Below are positions 1 to 13,026 of a stretch of 64,000 nt of DNA, piece by piece. The translations under genes and the position numbers were made by a program. The number at the start of each line of letters is the position of its first letter. Position 1 is the first letter of the stretch. Under the pieces are notes generated by a model. It was not told the origin of the DNA and did not search any database. It saw only the letters and a list, made by a program, of their open reading frames with translations. Source of the DNA: Chrysopilus asiliformis (lineage: Eukaryota > Arthropoda > Insecta > Diptera > Rhagionidae); the NCBI GenBank assembly GCA_964034945.1, contig OZ035962.1:76758942-76822941 (forward strand). Direction: 5' to 3'.

Positions 1-3000
1 ATAGTGTCACCGATGCTGGTGTCTGATGGCCTCTATTCGAATTTCTGGTGTGGAATGACTGAAACCTATTACTATCAACGAACAGATGAATACAAAGAGA
101 TTTATCATTATGATAAAATGGGAAACTATCCGGTACCAATGGTTCACACTGCTGTGTTGGTTAACCTGAACTACAAACAATCCAAATGGTTAACATTTGA
201 CCGGCAGAAACTGTTGGAAAATCAACAACTGGAGAATACAAAGATGAGAAAATATGAAGGGCCGATCGATGATATAATAATTTTTGCCATATCTGCGAAA
301 ACCGCCAAAATGGCAATGTTTGTCAGCAATGAGCATTCGTACGGCTATATAATTCCACCATTAGAAATGGACGAAGATATTACCCGCGATATTCAGCAAA
401 TGAATAATTTGAAAATGTTAATAATAAACGATTTGGACGCAAAAATAAGAATTAATGACGAGTTCAAGAAATTTGTATTTCGTCCAGAAAAGTAATAACA
501 TTTAATTTTTTTTATTCCTTATTAAAATATTTTAAATTTTTCGTTGTTTTTTTTTTATTTAAGGCATAAATTATCTTTGGATCATATCTACATGATAAAT
601 TTAGATCGACGGCCAGAAAGGAGAAAGAAAATGGAATTATGCTTTGAGGAGTTAAGTCTTGACGTGGAGCATTTTCCAGCTGTTGACGGAAGGTGAATTA
701 GTTAAGATTTTAGAGTAGTATTAAAGATAGTCGTTAGTAAAAAGCTAAAAGTTTTAGGACACTATATTTAGGAGCTATTCATAAAATACTGTACATATTT
801 AGTCTGTGCTCGCGCTGCAAAGAACTTGGAGCTAAGAAAATGCTCAAACATCTGTTACGCCATTGCCCTGCACTTGCTAATGTACTCTCAGATACCTACG
901 GGTTGTCCATACGCCACGCTAAAATTGGCTCTTTGACCACCCCTCCCCCCACCTCCCATTGTGTCACACTTTCGCAGACCCATCTAAAAATATGTCACAA
1001 CAGCAAGACCCCAACCCCTCCTTTATTTTCAAAAAATGTTAGAAAATGGGTTTTTTGAAGCTAACATTGAAAAAAAATACCTTGAATTCAAAATAATGTG
1101 ACGGACTGGTGGTGCGGTTGCGTGTTTATAACTCAGGGAAAAATTGATGGATTCGCCTTTACTAAATAAGTACCCTAGGATTATGAATCTTTCGATAAAT
1201 TGATCAGAGAGGCATAAATATTTGTGGACTATCATCAAGATATCTCAACGACGTCTGGTGCTGGTCCAAAATGGTTTAACTCTTATAGGCAAATAATAGA
1301 ATTCAATGCTAAAAGGTCACGTAAAAACCATGAATCAGAAATCATTCAATGGTTAAACACAAAATTTGAAATCAAAGAATTAATGGTTAATTCTATCATT
1401 TGGTTCCAACGTGCAGTTTGTTATAAAACAAGATGGCACATTGTTTATATATAATCCCTGTAAGAGTTAAATAAATCCGCTGCAGGTGAGACTTTCTAGA
1501 AAACAAGCGATTTAATTTAAAATTGTTGACAAAAATTGCGCTGCAGGCGAAAACTTTTACGAACCAACTTATTCCTCCACGGTATATTTTCCCTAGACCC
1601 TCTCGTGCAGCAACGCGCGCGCACGACTTCTTCCTTAAGCCACCCCGTTTTCGTACAGTAAAGTTTAGGAGTTCCTTCATTCTGCGAACAACAAGACTTT
1701 GGAATGATTTACCATCCAATGTGTTCCCCCCGGACTATAACCCGCAAAAGTTCAAGGAGAATATAAACTGACATCTCCTTTCGTTCTTCCGACCATCCTG
1801 AGCGCTGTGCTTCGGCATTAAAAGCTCTGGCTAAAACTATAAAAAAAAAAACAAATATGCCTTCACAGAGTAACAATAGATTTGGCCCTTTTTCGTTGCC
1901 TTTCGCCGTTATTCGCTATCTCTAGGTTTTGTCGAGATATCGCCATGTAAACGATTAGATTTTGCCAAATTTTGCCTTTTACCGAAATCGGCATTTTGTA
2001 CCGTTCTCAAGATATCTCAAATTCGGTACATTTTTTTAAAATATTTCTACGTAAACTGACAATTGGAGACTCGTTGTAGGCTAACAACAAAACAGCATTT
2101 TAGCGTAACATTGGAAGAGGTGCAGTTAGTATTAGAAAATTGTATGCTTTTGACTTCAGATATTCTCCGTTTTTGGTCCAAAAATCCTTTAAAAATTGAG
2201 AATTCGTGGAAAATTTTCAATCATAAAAAATTTCTTTTATAATTTTCTTCTTCTTTTTGGCCCACATCCAGCTCCTGGGCCGTCTTGGGTGTGGTTAGCC
2301 TGTTCATAATCTGGAAGATATTGATTTTAATTTTCCATTGTGTTTTAATTTTCCAATATTGCAATTGTAAAATTCAACCATTAGGGTTGAAATTTTCTCA
2401 AATATTCTCTGACGTCACATTTGATCGTCGTCCCCCCTCGCTTAGGCGAAACTCCCCGTCTCTCGCCCCACAGTTGTGTCCTGAAATCTAGAAATAAAAA
2501 GTTGACTTAACGATGGTGATCGGTATCGACGGCACAAGTACGGATACAAACACAATTAAGTCGGCATAAGCAACATCTTGAGTAAAAGTCTTGTAGGAAC
2601 GCTATGGTCCCAATTACGGACTATGTGAGGCCTTGAAGCCACCACCAAAACTAACTACTCTGCGGTAGGGTCACAATGGTATAAAATCAAGGGTTAGTGG
2701 GCGAAGTATCTCAAAAAGGTCGAAATTAGCGTACCGTTATTTATAGATAGCTTTTAATTTTAGTCACATAGTGGTAGTAAAAGAGCTAGGCGTCCCCGGT
2801 ATGTTTGAATTCGGTCTCTATTTTAATTTTTCTCAATATACGTTCTATTGTTCTTGAATTGGTGAGTTAAAAGGTTTTTTGGCTCAGTCCCCACTCCTCC
2901 CCTCTCCTAAAATTTTGTAGGTGACCAGAAAGGGCTAATGGATGACGGAGTGAGCAAAATATTGAAAGTCGGTAAGAAATTAAGAAAACTTCGAAGTTTT

Positions 3001-6000
3001 AATACCTCCGGTTGCGAATGCTACGTACTACCAAAAATTATTTATAATGAGATTGTTTTTCTCTAACAACTGAAATCAGTAGACTACCGAAGTTCAAAAT
3101 AATCCCCCATCGTCACATAGCATAGTCAAAAGCAGCTAATATGCATGCGGTCGGCTGCTCGGCAGCCCGCACGACAACAAAGTATGTATGGTGCATGTTT
3201 TTTTTGAAGTGAAAACTTCTTTAGCGGCGTTGTGAGTGATTTCAAACTCGATGAAACGACAGTAAAAAGAGATAGGATATTTTAGCCTACGAGAAAATGA
3301 GATAGAATACAGATGGGTGCCAGTCAATTTATCGTAAACAAGATTGATGGGAAGCGGGAAGGGGTAGGGGAAGAGGGCGGGGTACGGGAAGGGAAAGGGG
3401 AGAAGGGAGAAGTGTTAGGAGGGAGGAAGTGGAGAGAGGAGGCGATAAATTATGTTTCGTCATAAATTGCAATATATACATATGTACTCGTATATAAATA
3501 AAAATGGATGTTTTATTGTTTGTCTGCCTGCCTGAGATTACAAAACTCAAAAACTACTGGACCGATTTTTATGCGGTTTTTTGCAAAATAATCTGTGTTG
3601 CCAGGAGCAGGTTTTTAGCTATGTAGATTTTCAAAATTCGAAACGGAAGGTCCTGTAAGGATAATGAAAATATCCTTTTTCCCATTTTTCCCCGGAAAAA
3701 TTTGCATTTTAGAGTTTTTGGGGTCGCTGATCACGAATCCGGTATTAGATTTTCAAAATTCGAAACGGAAGGTCCTGTAAGGATAATGAAAATATCCTTT
3801 TTCCCATTTTTCCCCGGAAAAATTTGCACTATAGGGTTTTTGGGATCACTGATCATGAATCCGATATTAGATTTTCAAAATTCGAAACGGAAGGTCCTGT
3901 AAGGATAATGAAAATATCCTTTTTCCCATTTTTCCCCGGAAAAATTTGCACTATAGGGTTTTTGGGGTCACTGATCACGAATCCGATATTAGATTTTCAA
4001 AATTCGAAACGGAAGGTCCTGTAAGGATAATGAAAATATCCTTTTTCCCATTTTTCTCCGGAAAAATTGGCACTACGGGGTTTTTGGGGTCGCTGATCAC
4101 GAATCCGGTATTAGATTTTCAAAATTCGAAACGAAAGGTCCTGTAAGGATAAATATCCTTTTTCCCATTTTTCCCCGGAAAAATTTGCATTTTAGGGTTT
4201 TTGGGGTCGCTGATCACGAATCCGGTATTAGATTTTCAAAATTCGAAACGGAAGATCCTGTAAGGATAATGAAAATATCCTTTTTCCCATTTTCCCCGGA
4301 AAAATTTGCATTTTAGGGTTTTTGGGGTCGCTGATCACGAATCCGGTATTAGATTTTCAATAAAAATATAATATTACTTTTGAACCTGGTACCAATATTA
4401 TAATAAATAAACGCTATAACTATCCCACCCCTGATACCGCATTCGTCTCATTCTCTCGCTGTTTAGTTTTCCTAAGGTTTCACTTCTACCGCGTGTGCAC
4501 TGCACACACATGTTTTTTTTTGCTTTCTTTCTTTCACTTGACGCGTTCGCAGGGCCGTATCGAAGGCTCTGGATTGGGGGGGGAGACATCTCAATTTTCC
4601 CAACTCGAACATCTGATTTTTCCTAACTAGGATGTACCTAATAAAAATTCCTTTTCCTTGCCCAGAATCTCTGACCAGAAATTATAATAAAGAATAATGG
4701 TTATGTTAACATATTGTAATTTTTTTTTATTTTTCACATACAATTAAATAAAGGGTAAACACTAATAATCTTATGCGACCCTTGAGAGAAAAGATAACCG
4801 TTGAAGATGACTTCAACTAGAGTCTGTACATATCTAATTTATAGTACATGGATTCGTCTTTCCTTTAACTTTGCCCATGCCGAAACAAATTTCGTAAGGT
4901 CAATTGTATCAGTTAGGTCTTTTTCGCTGTGTAGTATCATTAAAGAACTCAGTCTTTCGTCTCCCATAGTCACCCTTAGAACGTTTTTCACCAGTTTTAG
5001 CTGGCTGAATTTGCGCTCATTCGTAGCTATTCATTTGTTTAAAAAATCCGAACACCGATGGTAAAACAATTACACATATACGGCCCTATTCCAGGATCCG
5101 TCGTAGCTACGATTTTCGGAGAATTCGTGAAGATGGTATTCCACGATCCGAAGGAATTAAATTAATTTCGAAAACATTACGAATCGGAATATCTGGTATC
5201 ATAGAATCCGACGCAATTGATCTTTTGACACCTAAACCTACGAAAAATTTTTGCTTCGTAACTTCATTTTCTTATGATTTTAGCTCAATATATGGCCTGA
5301 ATTGTACAACAAACAGCAATTTTAACATTTTTATTTGTTTATTTAGTATTAGTGTAACTTTTAACACATTAAGAGGAAATATTTTAGAAAAAAGAGCAAT
5401 GTGAGTATTCCTAAGTATCCGTTATTTGTTGTCGTTTTCATTCCACTATTAAAGTCCTTGACTTCGATAAATCTTCTTCCAGACACAAAGTTGCAAACGC
5501 TGCAGAATCCATTATTAATAACAATTTTCGTTTTAAGTCAAGAAAGTTACATTTTTCACGAAACTATTGCATGTCAGAAATCTATTCCTTATGAGTTTTG
5601 CATAGGGACCTTTTTACAAAGACATTTATTTTTCGAAATTAGATTTTAATCAGGCACCACTAAGTTCAATTCCGTTCGGATCGTGGAATACTGATTTCTT
5701 CGTATTCGTAACGTAGTTAGTTCTTCGTAATAAAGCTACGACGGATTCTGGAATCGGGCCGATATTTTCAAAACTCACCGTTTCAGCACGAATATACTAG
5801 ATCGCTCGATTTGCTGTCTCAAATGGTCCCATTTCAATACAGTTCAATGGATCAAAACGAGTTAAGTAAGAGCGAGATAACCGTATGAAAATAAATATAG
5901 TCATCTGGTTTAAACCGTGAGCTATCAAAGGAAAATAGACTTTAGGAATATTGTTGGCGCCTAAAGTTAGTCTCAAACTTGTGAAATTTGATTTTCGCGG

Positions 6001-9000
6001 CAGACGAAATTTGAATTTCGCGAGATTATACAGTTCAGTGGATGCGTTTAACTATGATAAAGAGGGACAATTTTTCAGCAGAGCTTTGTATGGTGACAGT
6101 TGTTCTATGTTATATAGTTCTGTGCCATAAACTGATGAGAACATTATACTCCTCCCACGGTCGAGTGTCTACTATTTCAAAGCCTTTTATTCATTCTCTC
6201 CCAACTCGCTGTGACGCTGTTGCCAAAGCAGAATGGTATGTGTAAAAAAGAAACAAGTCATAAAACAGGCGTATGTTCACTAATAGAAAATGTGAGGTAG
6301 AAAAAGACAAGTTGGGATTTTGGAAAATCAACTAAAGAGATTTCCCAACTTGGGAAATCTCACATCTTTAACACTAGATTGTTCAAGCAAGTCATCTTGA
6401 CTGCTTGACTTCCTTGGGCAATCTAGTGTTAAGAAGTGAGATTTCCCAACTTCTAAAGGTCAAATTCCCAACTGAAGACTTATTGGGGGGGAGCCTCCCC
6501 CCCATCCCCCCCCAGTCGGTACGGCCCTGCGCGTTCGCTTGGTCGAAGGAAAATTATATCATGACTGGCCAAGCAAAAAGTGGGGATTAATTTGAGTTCG
6601 TTTTCATTCTCAAAAGACTTTTCACAGTGAGCCATTTGTCCTCGAGATTTTTATACCCGTATGGTGAAACCAAAGGGTATATTAGATTTACCTTACCGTT
6701 TGTAACGCCAAGATCCCGTTATCACACACAAACATCAAAATCCAATTGGAATAAATTTTAAAAAATCTTATTGTAAAGTTTGACTTCAAAGTGGAATTTT
6801 TGTACAACTGCTCGAATTATGATACGAATATCACCATACGAGTTTTGAATAATTGCCAGATTGGCAATTTTAGTTTCAGCCAGAGTTTAGGGAAAGACCC
6901 TTTAATGCCGAAGCACAGCTCAGGATGATCGGAAAAACGAAAGGAGATATTTGAAAATTTTGCGTTTTTTTTCTGATTTTTCGATTATTTCTTTTTGAAA
7001 ATTTACGGCTTTTTTTTACAAAATTTGCAGTTTGAAATTATAAACGACACAACGCTGTACAATTTTGCCTTCAACCGCAAAACAACATATTTTGCCCACT
7101 CTAGGGATATCAAATTTTTTGTATAAGAAAATCATGTGTTTATTTTATTTTGTTCTGTAAAAAATTAAGATTGCGCTTCACGCCCTAGTTCGAGAAGTTT
7201 CGGCTCGACAAGCAAAAGAATGAAAAATAATATTCTTTTTCATTCTTTATCATTCGCGAATTTTTGATGTTTTTTTATAGTTTCAGCCAGAGCTTAGGTG
7301 GAAGATCCTTTGTGGGGAACGCACACGGTTCATCTCGTCGCGGTAACTTTTGGTCCTCAAAATGCCTTTCCGACGTACACGCTTCTTCACTTTTTAGCAG
7401 GAAAAACTTGTGTACAACAAGCGATCGTTCATGTGTGTGTGGTTCTCATATATGTGTTGTATTTCCAGCTCATTCCCTTTCTAGCTAGCACCGAGGCAAC
7501 ATCAATTGCCACAATAAAAACTGCCAACAATAGAAGAATAAGGACTGGTAATTTGTTAGTTACCTACCTACCTGAAAAATAAAACTACCTGCAAATGGTA
7601 TTTCACTATTTGCATTCAATTTTTGTTTATTTGGGATATGTTTACGAGTCGGTGGCTAAGCACCGACTGACTCAATGAAATTACGTACACATGCATGCTG
7701 ACGTGCTACACGAGCGACTTCGTTTGTGTGCGTAAAAGAAGACGAGAAGAACACTTTTCGAGTAGCGACTTTTCCCCTCTTGCCGCACTCGTTTTTTTCC
7801 TACAATTTGGTGAAGTTGCGGTATGCTGATGACCGAAAGATGCTCCGTGTACGCCCTCGCTTTAATGCCGAAGCATAGCTCAGGATGGTAAAAATGTTGG
7901 GAATAAAAAAGGTTTTTATTCTCTCGCGAAAAGAATGAAATCAAGGCCATGTCGTGCAATTAATTCTTTCGCGAAAGAATGCTTCTGCTTCCATACGAGT
8001 AGCCGACCGCACGCATATTGGCTGCTTTTGACGTCACGATGAAGGATTTTTTTTTTGGTACTGCACTATCAATTGCCTTGGTTTTACAATTAAATATGCA
8101 TTTAAGTATCGGTTGTTTTACCAGTGTCCTTCCTTTGAATTATCGTTTTTTTCAGAAACTTTTTTTTTACTTCTGAAATAAATATCTGAACTCAACATTC
8201 TCAACATTCTATATTTTTTTTTGCATGGCCCGTGAAGCCTTAATCTACTCTTGGGCACAACCCTCAGTACCCGCATATAGATAAAATATTTGTTTGCGAT
8301 TTTTTCTCAAAAACGGTAGGTCGTATCGAAAAAAAAAATACACAAACAGAGTTTTTAGAATATAACTAGGGGCTGTGTCCCGGGTTCATGCTTCACTCAC
8401 ACGGCAGCCTTTGGCCTCTCTTCACTAATACCAAAAATTCATCAAAATCTATCGAGCCGTTTTTGACAAAAATGCACACAAACTCCACAACACAATTTAC
8501 ATAAATGTTGGCCTTATAATAAATGACGAATAAAGTGCAGTGAGTTTTAGCGATAAATTGCTTTCTTTTTGGATTTTCGTTCAATTTTAAAGGAAGAGAA
8601 AAAGCTTTATGTTTTTCTTCAAAATTTTACTTCAAAATTTCTAGGGGTTTGAATCAGGAATTCATCAACCAATTAGGCATCGAATTCTTGCCGGGATATG
8701 AAGATCCTTATCACTACCGTAAAATGACAATGGGTGAAATTGGATGCTTTCTTAGTCACTATTTTATATGGAAGAAAATGATTGAATTGTCACAGAATGA
8801 AGTGTTGATCTTAGAAGATGACATTAAATTCGAGCCATATTTCAACGAAAGAGCAGTCAGTATTCTAGAACAAGCGAGAAGCCTCGGCGATTGGGATTTA
8901 ATGTAAGAAATTTAAATATTCTTAAAGAATTCAGTTTGATAATGTTACGACTATAGTTACTTTGGCCGAAAACGCATAGAAGACCAGGATGAACCATGGG

Positions 9001-9530
9001 TGGAGAATGTGAGTAACTTGGTTCGTGTCGGTTACTCCTATTGGACGTTAGGATATGCGATCAGCTTGTCAGGTGCGAAAAAACTGGTTGAAGCTAATCC
9101 GTTGAAGAAATTATTACCAGTGGACGAATATCTTCCAATAATGTTTGATCGTCATCCAAACGCCACATGGAAAGATGTATTTGAAAACCGAAATTTAATC
9201 GCTTTTAGTGCTGCGCCATTACTAGTTTATCCAACTCACTACACTGGAGAAACTGGATACATTTCAGATACGGAAGATTCTTTAATCACATCTATTAAAA
9301 TTGGTGGTAATTAAAATACATTTGTGTGGTGTGGTAGAAAAGCAAATCTTCATTTCAACTTTCTTTTAGGCAACGATGCTCAATTGAAAAGCGACAAGGA
9401 TGTGATTTCTAAAAAGAATTTTGATTCAATGCTCGATAGCACAAAAATGGACTCAAAATATAAAAACAATAAAGCAATTGTTGATCACATGACTGATTCA
9501 CTGGTAAAACATGACATGAATGAGTTATAA
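1..9530 (+). CDS. Procollagen galactosyltransferase (GT25 / COLGALT family), 3' part
   Basis: The enzyme transfers galactose from UDP-Gal to hydroxylysine of collagen in the ER lumen. Exons seen: 1-491 (5' end beyond the window), 564-692, 8645-8902, 8957-9306 and 9370-9530. All junctions are GT-AG, phases match, and the joined frame gives 462 residues plus stop. The first exon carries the N-terminal glycosyltransferase-like region (SPMLVSDGLYSNFWCGM). The second opens the GT25 domain (LDHIYMINLDRRPERR, then AVDGR). The third holds GEIGCFLSHY and the acidic metal/sugar-nucleotide motif LILEDDIKFEP. The fourth has YSYWTLGYAISLSGAKKL, LLPVDEYLPIMF and YPTHYTGETGYISDTE, all typical of this family. 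The protein ends in KHDMNEL rather than a canonical RDEL/KDEL, so ER retention may be weaker. Intron 2 is about 7.95 kb and full of transposons. The fourth exon could also end at 9303, which keeps the frame. Confidence 0.93.
1523..1852 (+). pseudogene. 5'-truncated non-LTR retrotransposon 3' end
   Basis: Encodes the C-terminal end of the reverse-transcriptase ORF ([20 protein letters not shown], then [10 protein letters not shown]) and ends in a poly(A)-like tail after CTTCGGCATTAAAAGC. A second copy is at 52784-53435. Confidence 0.82.
1853..3487. other. Galactosyltransferase intron 2, no gene seen
   Basis: AT-rich repeat-like DNA with recurrent TATCGAGATA-type sentences and a G-rich run at 3345-3445. 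The stretch near 3105-3165 is inversely repeated near 8000-8050. Confidence 0.6.
3488..4361 (-). mobile_element. Inverted, truncated copy of the ACTAGCAGACCC repeat
   Basis: The 3' end with TTGTCTGCCTGCCTGAG is followed by about six 122-bp units (spacing read from 3702, 3824 and 3946). The ACTAGCAGACCC start is missing. Confidence 0.85.
5081..5761. mobile_element. 681-bp MITE of the CTATYC group, TSD ATA
   Basis: TIRs CGGCCCTATTCCAGGATCCG and CGGCCCGATTCCAGAATCCG. TSD ATA at 5078-5080 and 5762-5764. It is inserted in the hAT-like element 4550-6529. Internal ORFs look like chance. Confidence 0.8.
6352..6450. repeat. Fold-back repeat inside the hAT-like element
   Basis: Imperfect palindrome: GGGAAATCTCAC with ACACTAGATTG on the left faces CAATCTAGTGT with GTGAGATTTCCC on the right. 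No coding content. Confidence 0.7.
6650..6872 (+). mobile_element. TTATACCCGTATGG-family internal-deletion copy
   Basis: Both ends are present (TATACCCGTATGGTGAAACC and ATTGCCAGATTGGCAATTTTAG) but the middle, including the ACAG tract, is deleted. Confidence 0.8.
6872..7890 (-). repeat. Scattered 3'-tail fragments of the same non-LTR family
   Basis: Short minus-strand matches to the tail: TTTAATGCCGAAGCACAGCT near 6900-6935, TAGTTTCAGCCAGAGCTTAG near 7279 and TTTAATGCCGAAGCATAGCT near 7861. No supported gene in this stretch. Confidence 0.65.
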
Positions 9531-10604
9531 TATTTTTTTTAGTACAAAACAGCCATAAGTTGATGCCAAAATTAAAATTTTAACTTTAATAAAAAATAAC
9601 AACAAAGAAAGATTCACATGAAGAGCAATAAAGGATTTAAAATCTAATGTAAATAATGATAATCAAACTTAATTTTTATCAATTACTTCAATATATAATA
9701 AATTGTGGACTTCTTTTAGAATATAAAATTATTGTGCCTTAAAACTGTTTTCAACCATAATTCATACGTTGATTGTTTCTTATTTAATGTTAACTGATTG
9801 CTAAGTCAACATTTATTTAAATTGTTCTCATGAAACCAAAAAATTATTCCTTTTTAGTGATATAAGAAAAATAGTTGTAGTTTTATACATTAAAATGTTT
9901 TTGATAATAAACTGAAAGTAAGAAAAAAATAATATCTTATCTGAATCAGAATTTTGTGATCTTATTTCTATTTCGTTATTTTTTAAATATTTTTGTGAGT
10001 TTGGGAAAAGGTGAACTGCTACTGTTGAACCATCTTAGAGGGTGATTGACAGAAGACAAATTTGATAAATGTTTTTTAAAAGCAAATAAATCACACAAAA
10101 TCTATCAGCTGGTCTTGGACAATCCGTTTGCATGCCATGCTTTCGCAGTTTTTAAGAATATCAGTTACGTTGCGGAACGAATCGACCGCATAACGTCAGC
10201 CTCTTAACGCATGCATCCTCTTAACGAATGCATTTCAGAATAGGTACGATTGTTACGAAAAATGAGAATAAATTTCAAGTGCTTTAATTGATCGGTAATT
10301 AGTTTTAAGAGTTTTTAACACGTATTTTTATCGGCAACATTCCATGTTCTGTGGTCCTTTTTGGCGCCCCTAAGAGTATGCAAATTTTCGTTTTTTTTTT
10401 TGCATTTTGTGAGGGAAATAGTGGTCTGTTTTCAATTAAATATAATTTCGAGTCTTCTTTCGCCGATTAGAAGACATTTAGATTTTACTGAATTGAAATC
10501 GGACAACTTTTCTATAAAAAAAAATGCCAATAACCCAAAAATCTGCATACTTTTAGGCGACCCAACAATTTTCCTAGGCATGGATGGTTGGTTTGAGTTA
10601 GAGT
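9531..10604. other. 3' UTR and spacer after the galactosyltransferase gene
   Basis: Several AATAAA-like signals follow the stop (9586, 9697, 9906). Beyond about 9950 no gene or clear repeat is recognised. Confidence 0.6.
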
Positions 10605-10610
10605 GACTAT

Positions 10611-10739
10611 AGGCCCTATCACAGAATCCGATACGAATGGTTCGGATCGTAAACTCAATGTTGTTGTTGGTATAAAACACTAACAACAACATTGAGTTTA
10701 CGATCCGAATCATTCGTATCGGATTCTGTGATAGGGCCT
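10611..10739. mobile_element. 129-bp hairpin MITE of the CTATYC group, TSD TAT
   Basis: Arms of about 58 bp (AGGCCCTATCACAGAATCCG, then a GGATCGTAAACTCAATG block) pair almost perfectly around a short loop. TSD TAT at 10608-10610 and 10740-10742. Confidence 0.85.
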
Positions 10740-10804
10740 TATATAAAACTAGAGTATTGCTATCGTGAAACTCATACCAAAAACAATGTATAACCAAAAA
10801 CAAT

Positions 10805-11644
10805 AGAGCTATTCACTCTTTATCGTAGTTGATCGTAGAATCGTAAATAAAATCGTAGTTTTTTGACAGTTCCGAAGGTATGGTAAAATCGTAGTTTTTG
10901 TCGTACTTCTAATAAAGTGAGGTTAAGGCATGTTTTGTGACATGTCAACTTGGTGCCAACTCTAAAATGGACATTGGAAGAGCAAGTAAATTAAAGTATT
11001 TATATGATTTATGCCCGGTTTCACAGTGGAAGCTTAAGCTTCGGCTTTGTTAAACTTATCCTGGTAGCTTAAGCTTTCGCTCAGACAAGTACTGTTTCAC
11101 AGTTAAATTTTGTCAAAACTCAGTTTAGTGAATTTAGTAGGCCACTGTGAATTTCTGTACTCATGGTAAACAATATTTAGCTACCCGGAGATTGAATTCG
11201 TACATGGCTACAATCCAAATAATCAAATTATTTCATTGGACGATAAGCAGAACCGACGTAACAACTTTGGACACATGAAACATAAAATGACATTTCGCAT
11301 GCTAAGCTTTAGCTTAAGTGCTCAAGTTTGGTGGCTTAAATAAACGGAAATTTAAACTCAGTTTAAGGATTATACCAGCACTGTGAAACAGTAAAAACAG
11401 TTAAGCGAAAGCTTAAACCAAATTCGAACCTTAAGCTCGCACTGTGAAACCGGGTGTTAGTATAAATTAAGAGTTAAAAAATGCTTTAAACAATTTAGGT
11501 AAAGAAAATAAATAAGAGTCAAAAATTTACGACAAAACCCACAACCTCTAGTAAAGCGCTGCTCACGCTTCGTTGTACTTTTCCATCGTAGATGTACAGT
11601 ACAATCTACGATTTTACTATCTACGATCAAGAGTGAATTTCCCT
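10805..11644. mobile_element. 840-bp MITE of the CTATYC group, TSD AAT, with a nested MITE
   Basis: Ends AGAGCTATTCACTCTT and (reverse complement) AGGGAAATTCACTCTT, followed by ATCGTAG-rich arms. TSD AAT at 10802-10804 and 11645-11647. The element 11012-11456 sits inside it. Confidence 0.75.
11012..11456. mobile_element. 445-bp TTA-TSD MITE
   Basis: TIRs TGCCCGGTTTCACAGTG and CACCCGGTTTCACAGTG, with internal AAGCTTAAGC repeats on both sides. TTA at 11009-11011 and 11457-11459. Nested in 10805-11644. Confidence 0.82.
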
Positions 11645-11929
11645 AATGTATAACACAGACGATTCAAATCAAACAAATCATTTTAGAAGAAGCATGAATC
11701 AAAAACTTAATACCCCATCAGCTAAGCCACAAACCAGAAGATAGTCGCTTTATGAGACAGCTTAAGTATAATTATCCCCTTGTTGCCAAATATTTTTTCT
11801 ATTCATAATAAATGAGCTCATAATTATTGTTTTTGCTCATACCCATTGAAATTTTCAAATTGTCCGTTGAATTTTTCGAATTTTTTGGTAAGTATCACAA
11901 ATTTGAACGAAAAAATTTTAATCGATGAA

Positions 11930-12250
11930 TGTAACTTCTTGTGACCTAAACTGGGTGATATGGATGCCGACAACATGTGATTCCAACAGGATGGCGCTAC
12001 ATGCCATACAGCGCATCCCACGATGGACATTCTGCACGCGCGATTTGAGGGCATGGTTATCTCGCGCCGCGGCGACGTGAACTGACCACCGAGATCGTGC
12101 GATTTAACGCCTTTAGACATGTTCCTTTGGGGATATTTTTAATCGCAGGTCTATGCGAATAAACCGCAAACAATTGATGCCCTCAAAGCCAACATATCCA
12201 ACGACATTCAGCAAATTCAGCCAGATTTATGCGACAGTCATCAAAAATAT
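11930..12250 (+). pseudogene. Mariner-type transposase relic
   Basis: Broken plus-strand reading with FQQDGATCHTAHPTMDIL, then VISRRGD, then CDLTPLDMFLWGYF and QVYANKPQTIDALKANI. These are the conserved blocks of the mariner/Tc-type DDE domain C-terminal half. Stops after VISRRGDVN and after LWGYF inactivate it. No TIRs recognised. Confidence 0.8.
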
Positions 12251-13026
12251 CTCACACTAAGGCTTGTTTTATTTACATTTAAAAATCGAGCGTCTTTATT
12301 AAAATACCCTTTATAAAAAGAAAAACTGAATCGCTTTTTTAAAAAATATGTATTTATTTTCTTAATGTCGTAACTCACAACAAGTAAGGTAATTGGAATA
12401 GTGCGTTTTTTCATATATTTTTTATAGTACAATTAAAAAATTCAGTTTAGCTGAATTTATTTCGGGTTTTTTTTTCCTCTACTTAACACAAAAATGTGAA
12501 AAATGTTTTTTTTTTGTTAATTTTATTATTTTTTCTTATTAATAGTTATTTCTGATAGTTTAAAAATCCAATGAAAATTTAAAAAATAACAAATTTTACT
12601 AAAATATATATTTAAAATTAAAATTTGTCAACAGGACTCTTGGTAAAATTATACATACATATATAATAATAAATTGTACACTAAAATTGTTTTAACTTAA
12701 TTTTAATATTCTGCTCTTGAAACAAGCAGATTTAATTGCTCTAAAGTGCTGCGCTCTCGAAAGTAGATCTCAAGAAGATTTTGTTCTCAATTATAAAACT
12801 TAAACAGATTGTGAAAAAAATTGTATTTTCCCCTTTTGATTTGACACATTAGAAAGTATGGTATAAAATTTTTTGGCATCTATTTTTTCGTAATGTATAG
12901 TCAACCGCATGAAAAATACGATTAGATTTTAAAATTTCTTTGTTATTGCTTCTCTATCACACGATATTGAAACGCAGCAAACCGAATATGATCGTTAATT
13001 GATATGCGACGACTAGAATTTAATAT

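Larger units (their letters stand above)
4550..6529. mobile_element. hAT-like non-autonomous element with 8-bp TSD
   Basis: Ends CAGGGCCGTAT and (reverse complement) CAGGGCCGTACC, the CAGGG type of hAT. The 8-bp TSD CGCGTTCG lies at 4542-4549 and 6530-6537. G-rich runs sit just inside both ends. It has no transposase and holds the nested element 5081-5761 and a fold-back near 6352-6450. It lies in intron 2 of the galactosyltransferase gene. Confidence 0.85.

Noticed and set aside
3702..4146. Three 66-codon frames reading [12 protein letters not shown] or [12 protein letters not shown]
   Set aside because: They are phase artefacts of the 122-bp tandem unit; the same applies to 50071-50393.
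7264..7582. Overlapping 74- and 94-codon plus-strand frames
   Set aside because: No recognisable family; they lie in an intron among retrotransposon tail fragments.
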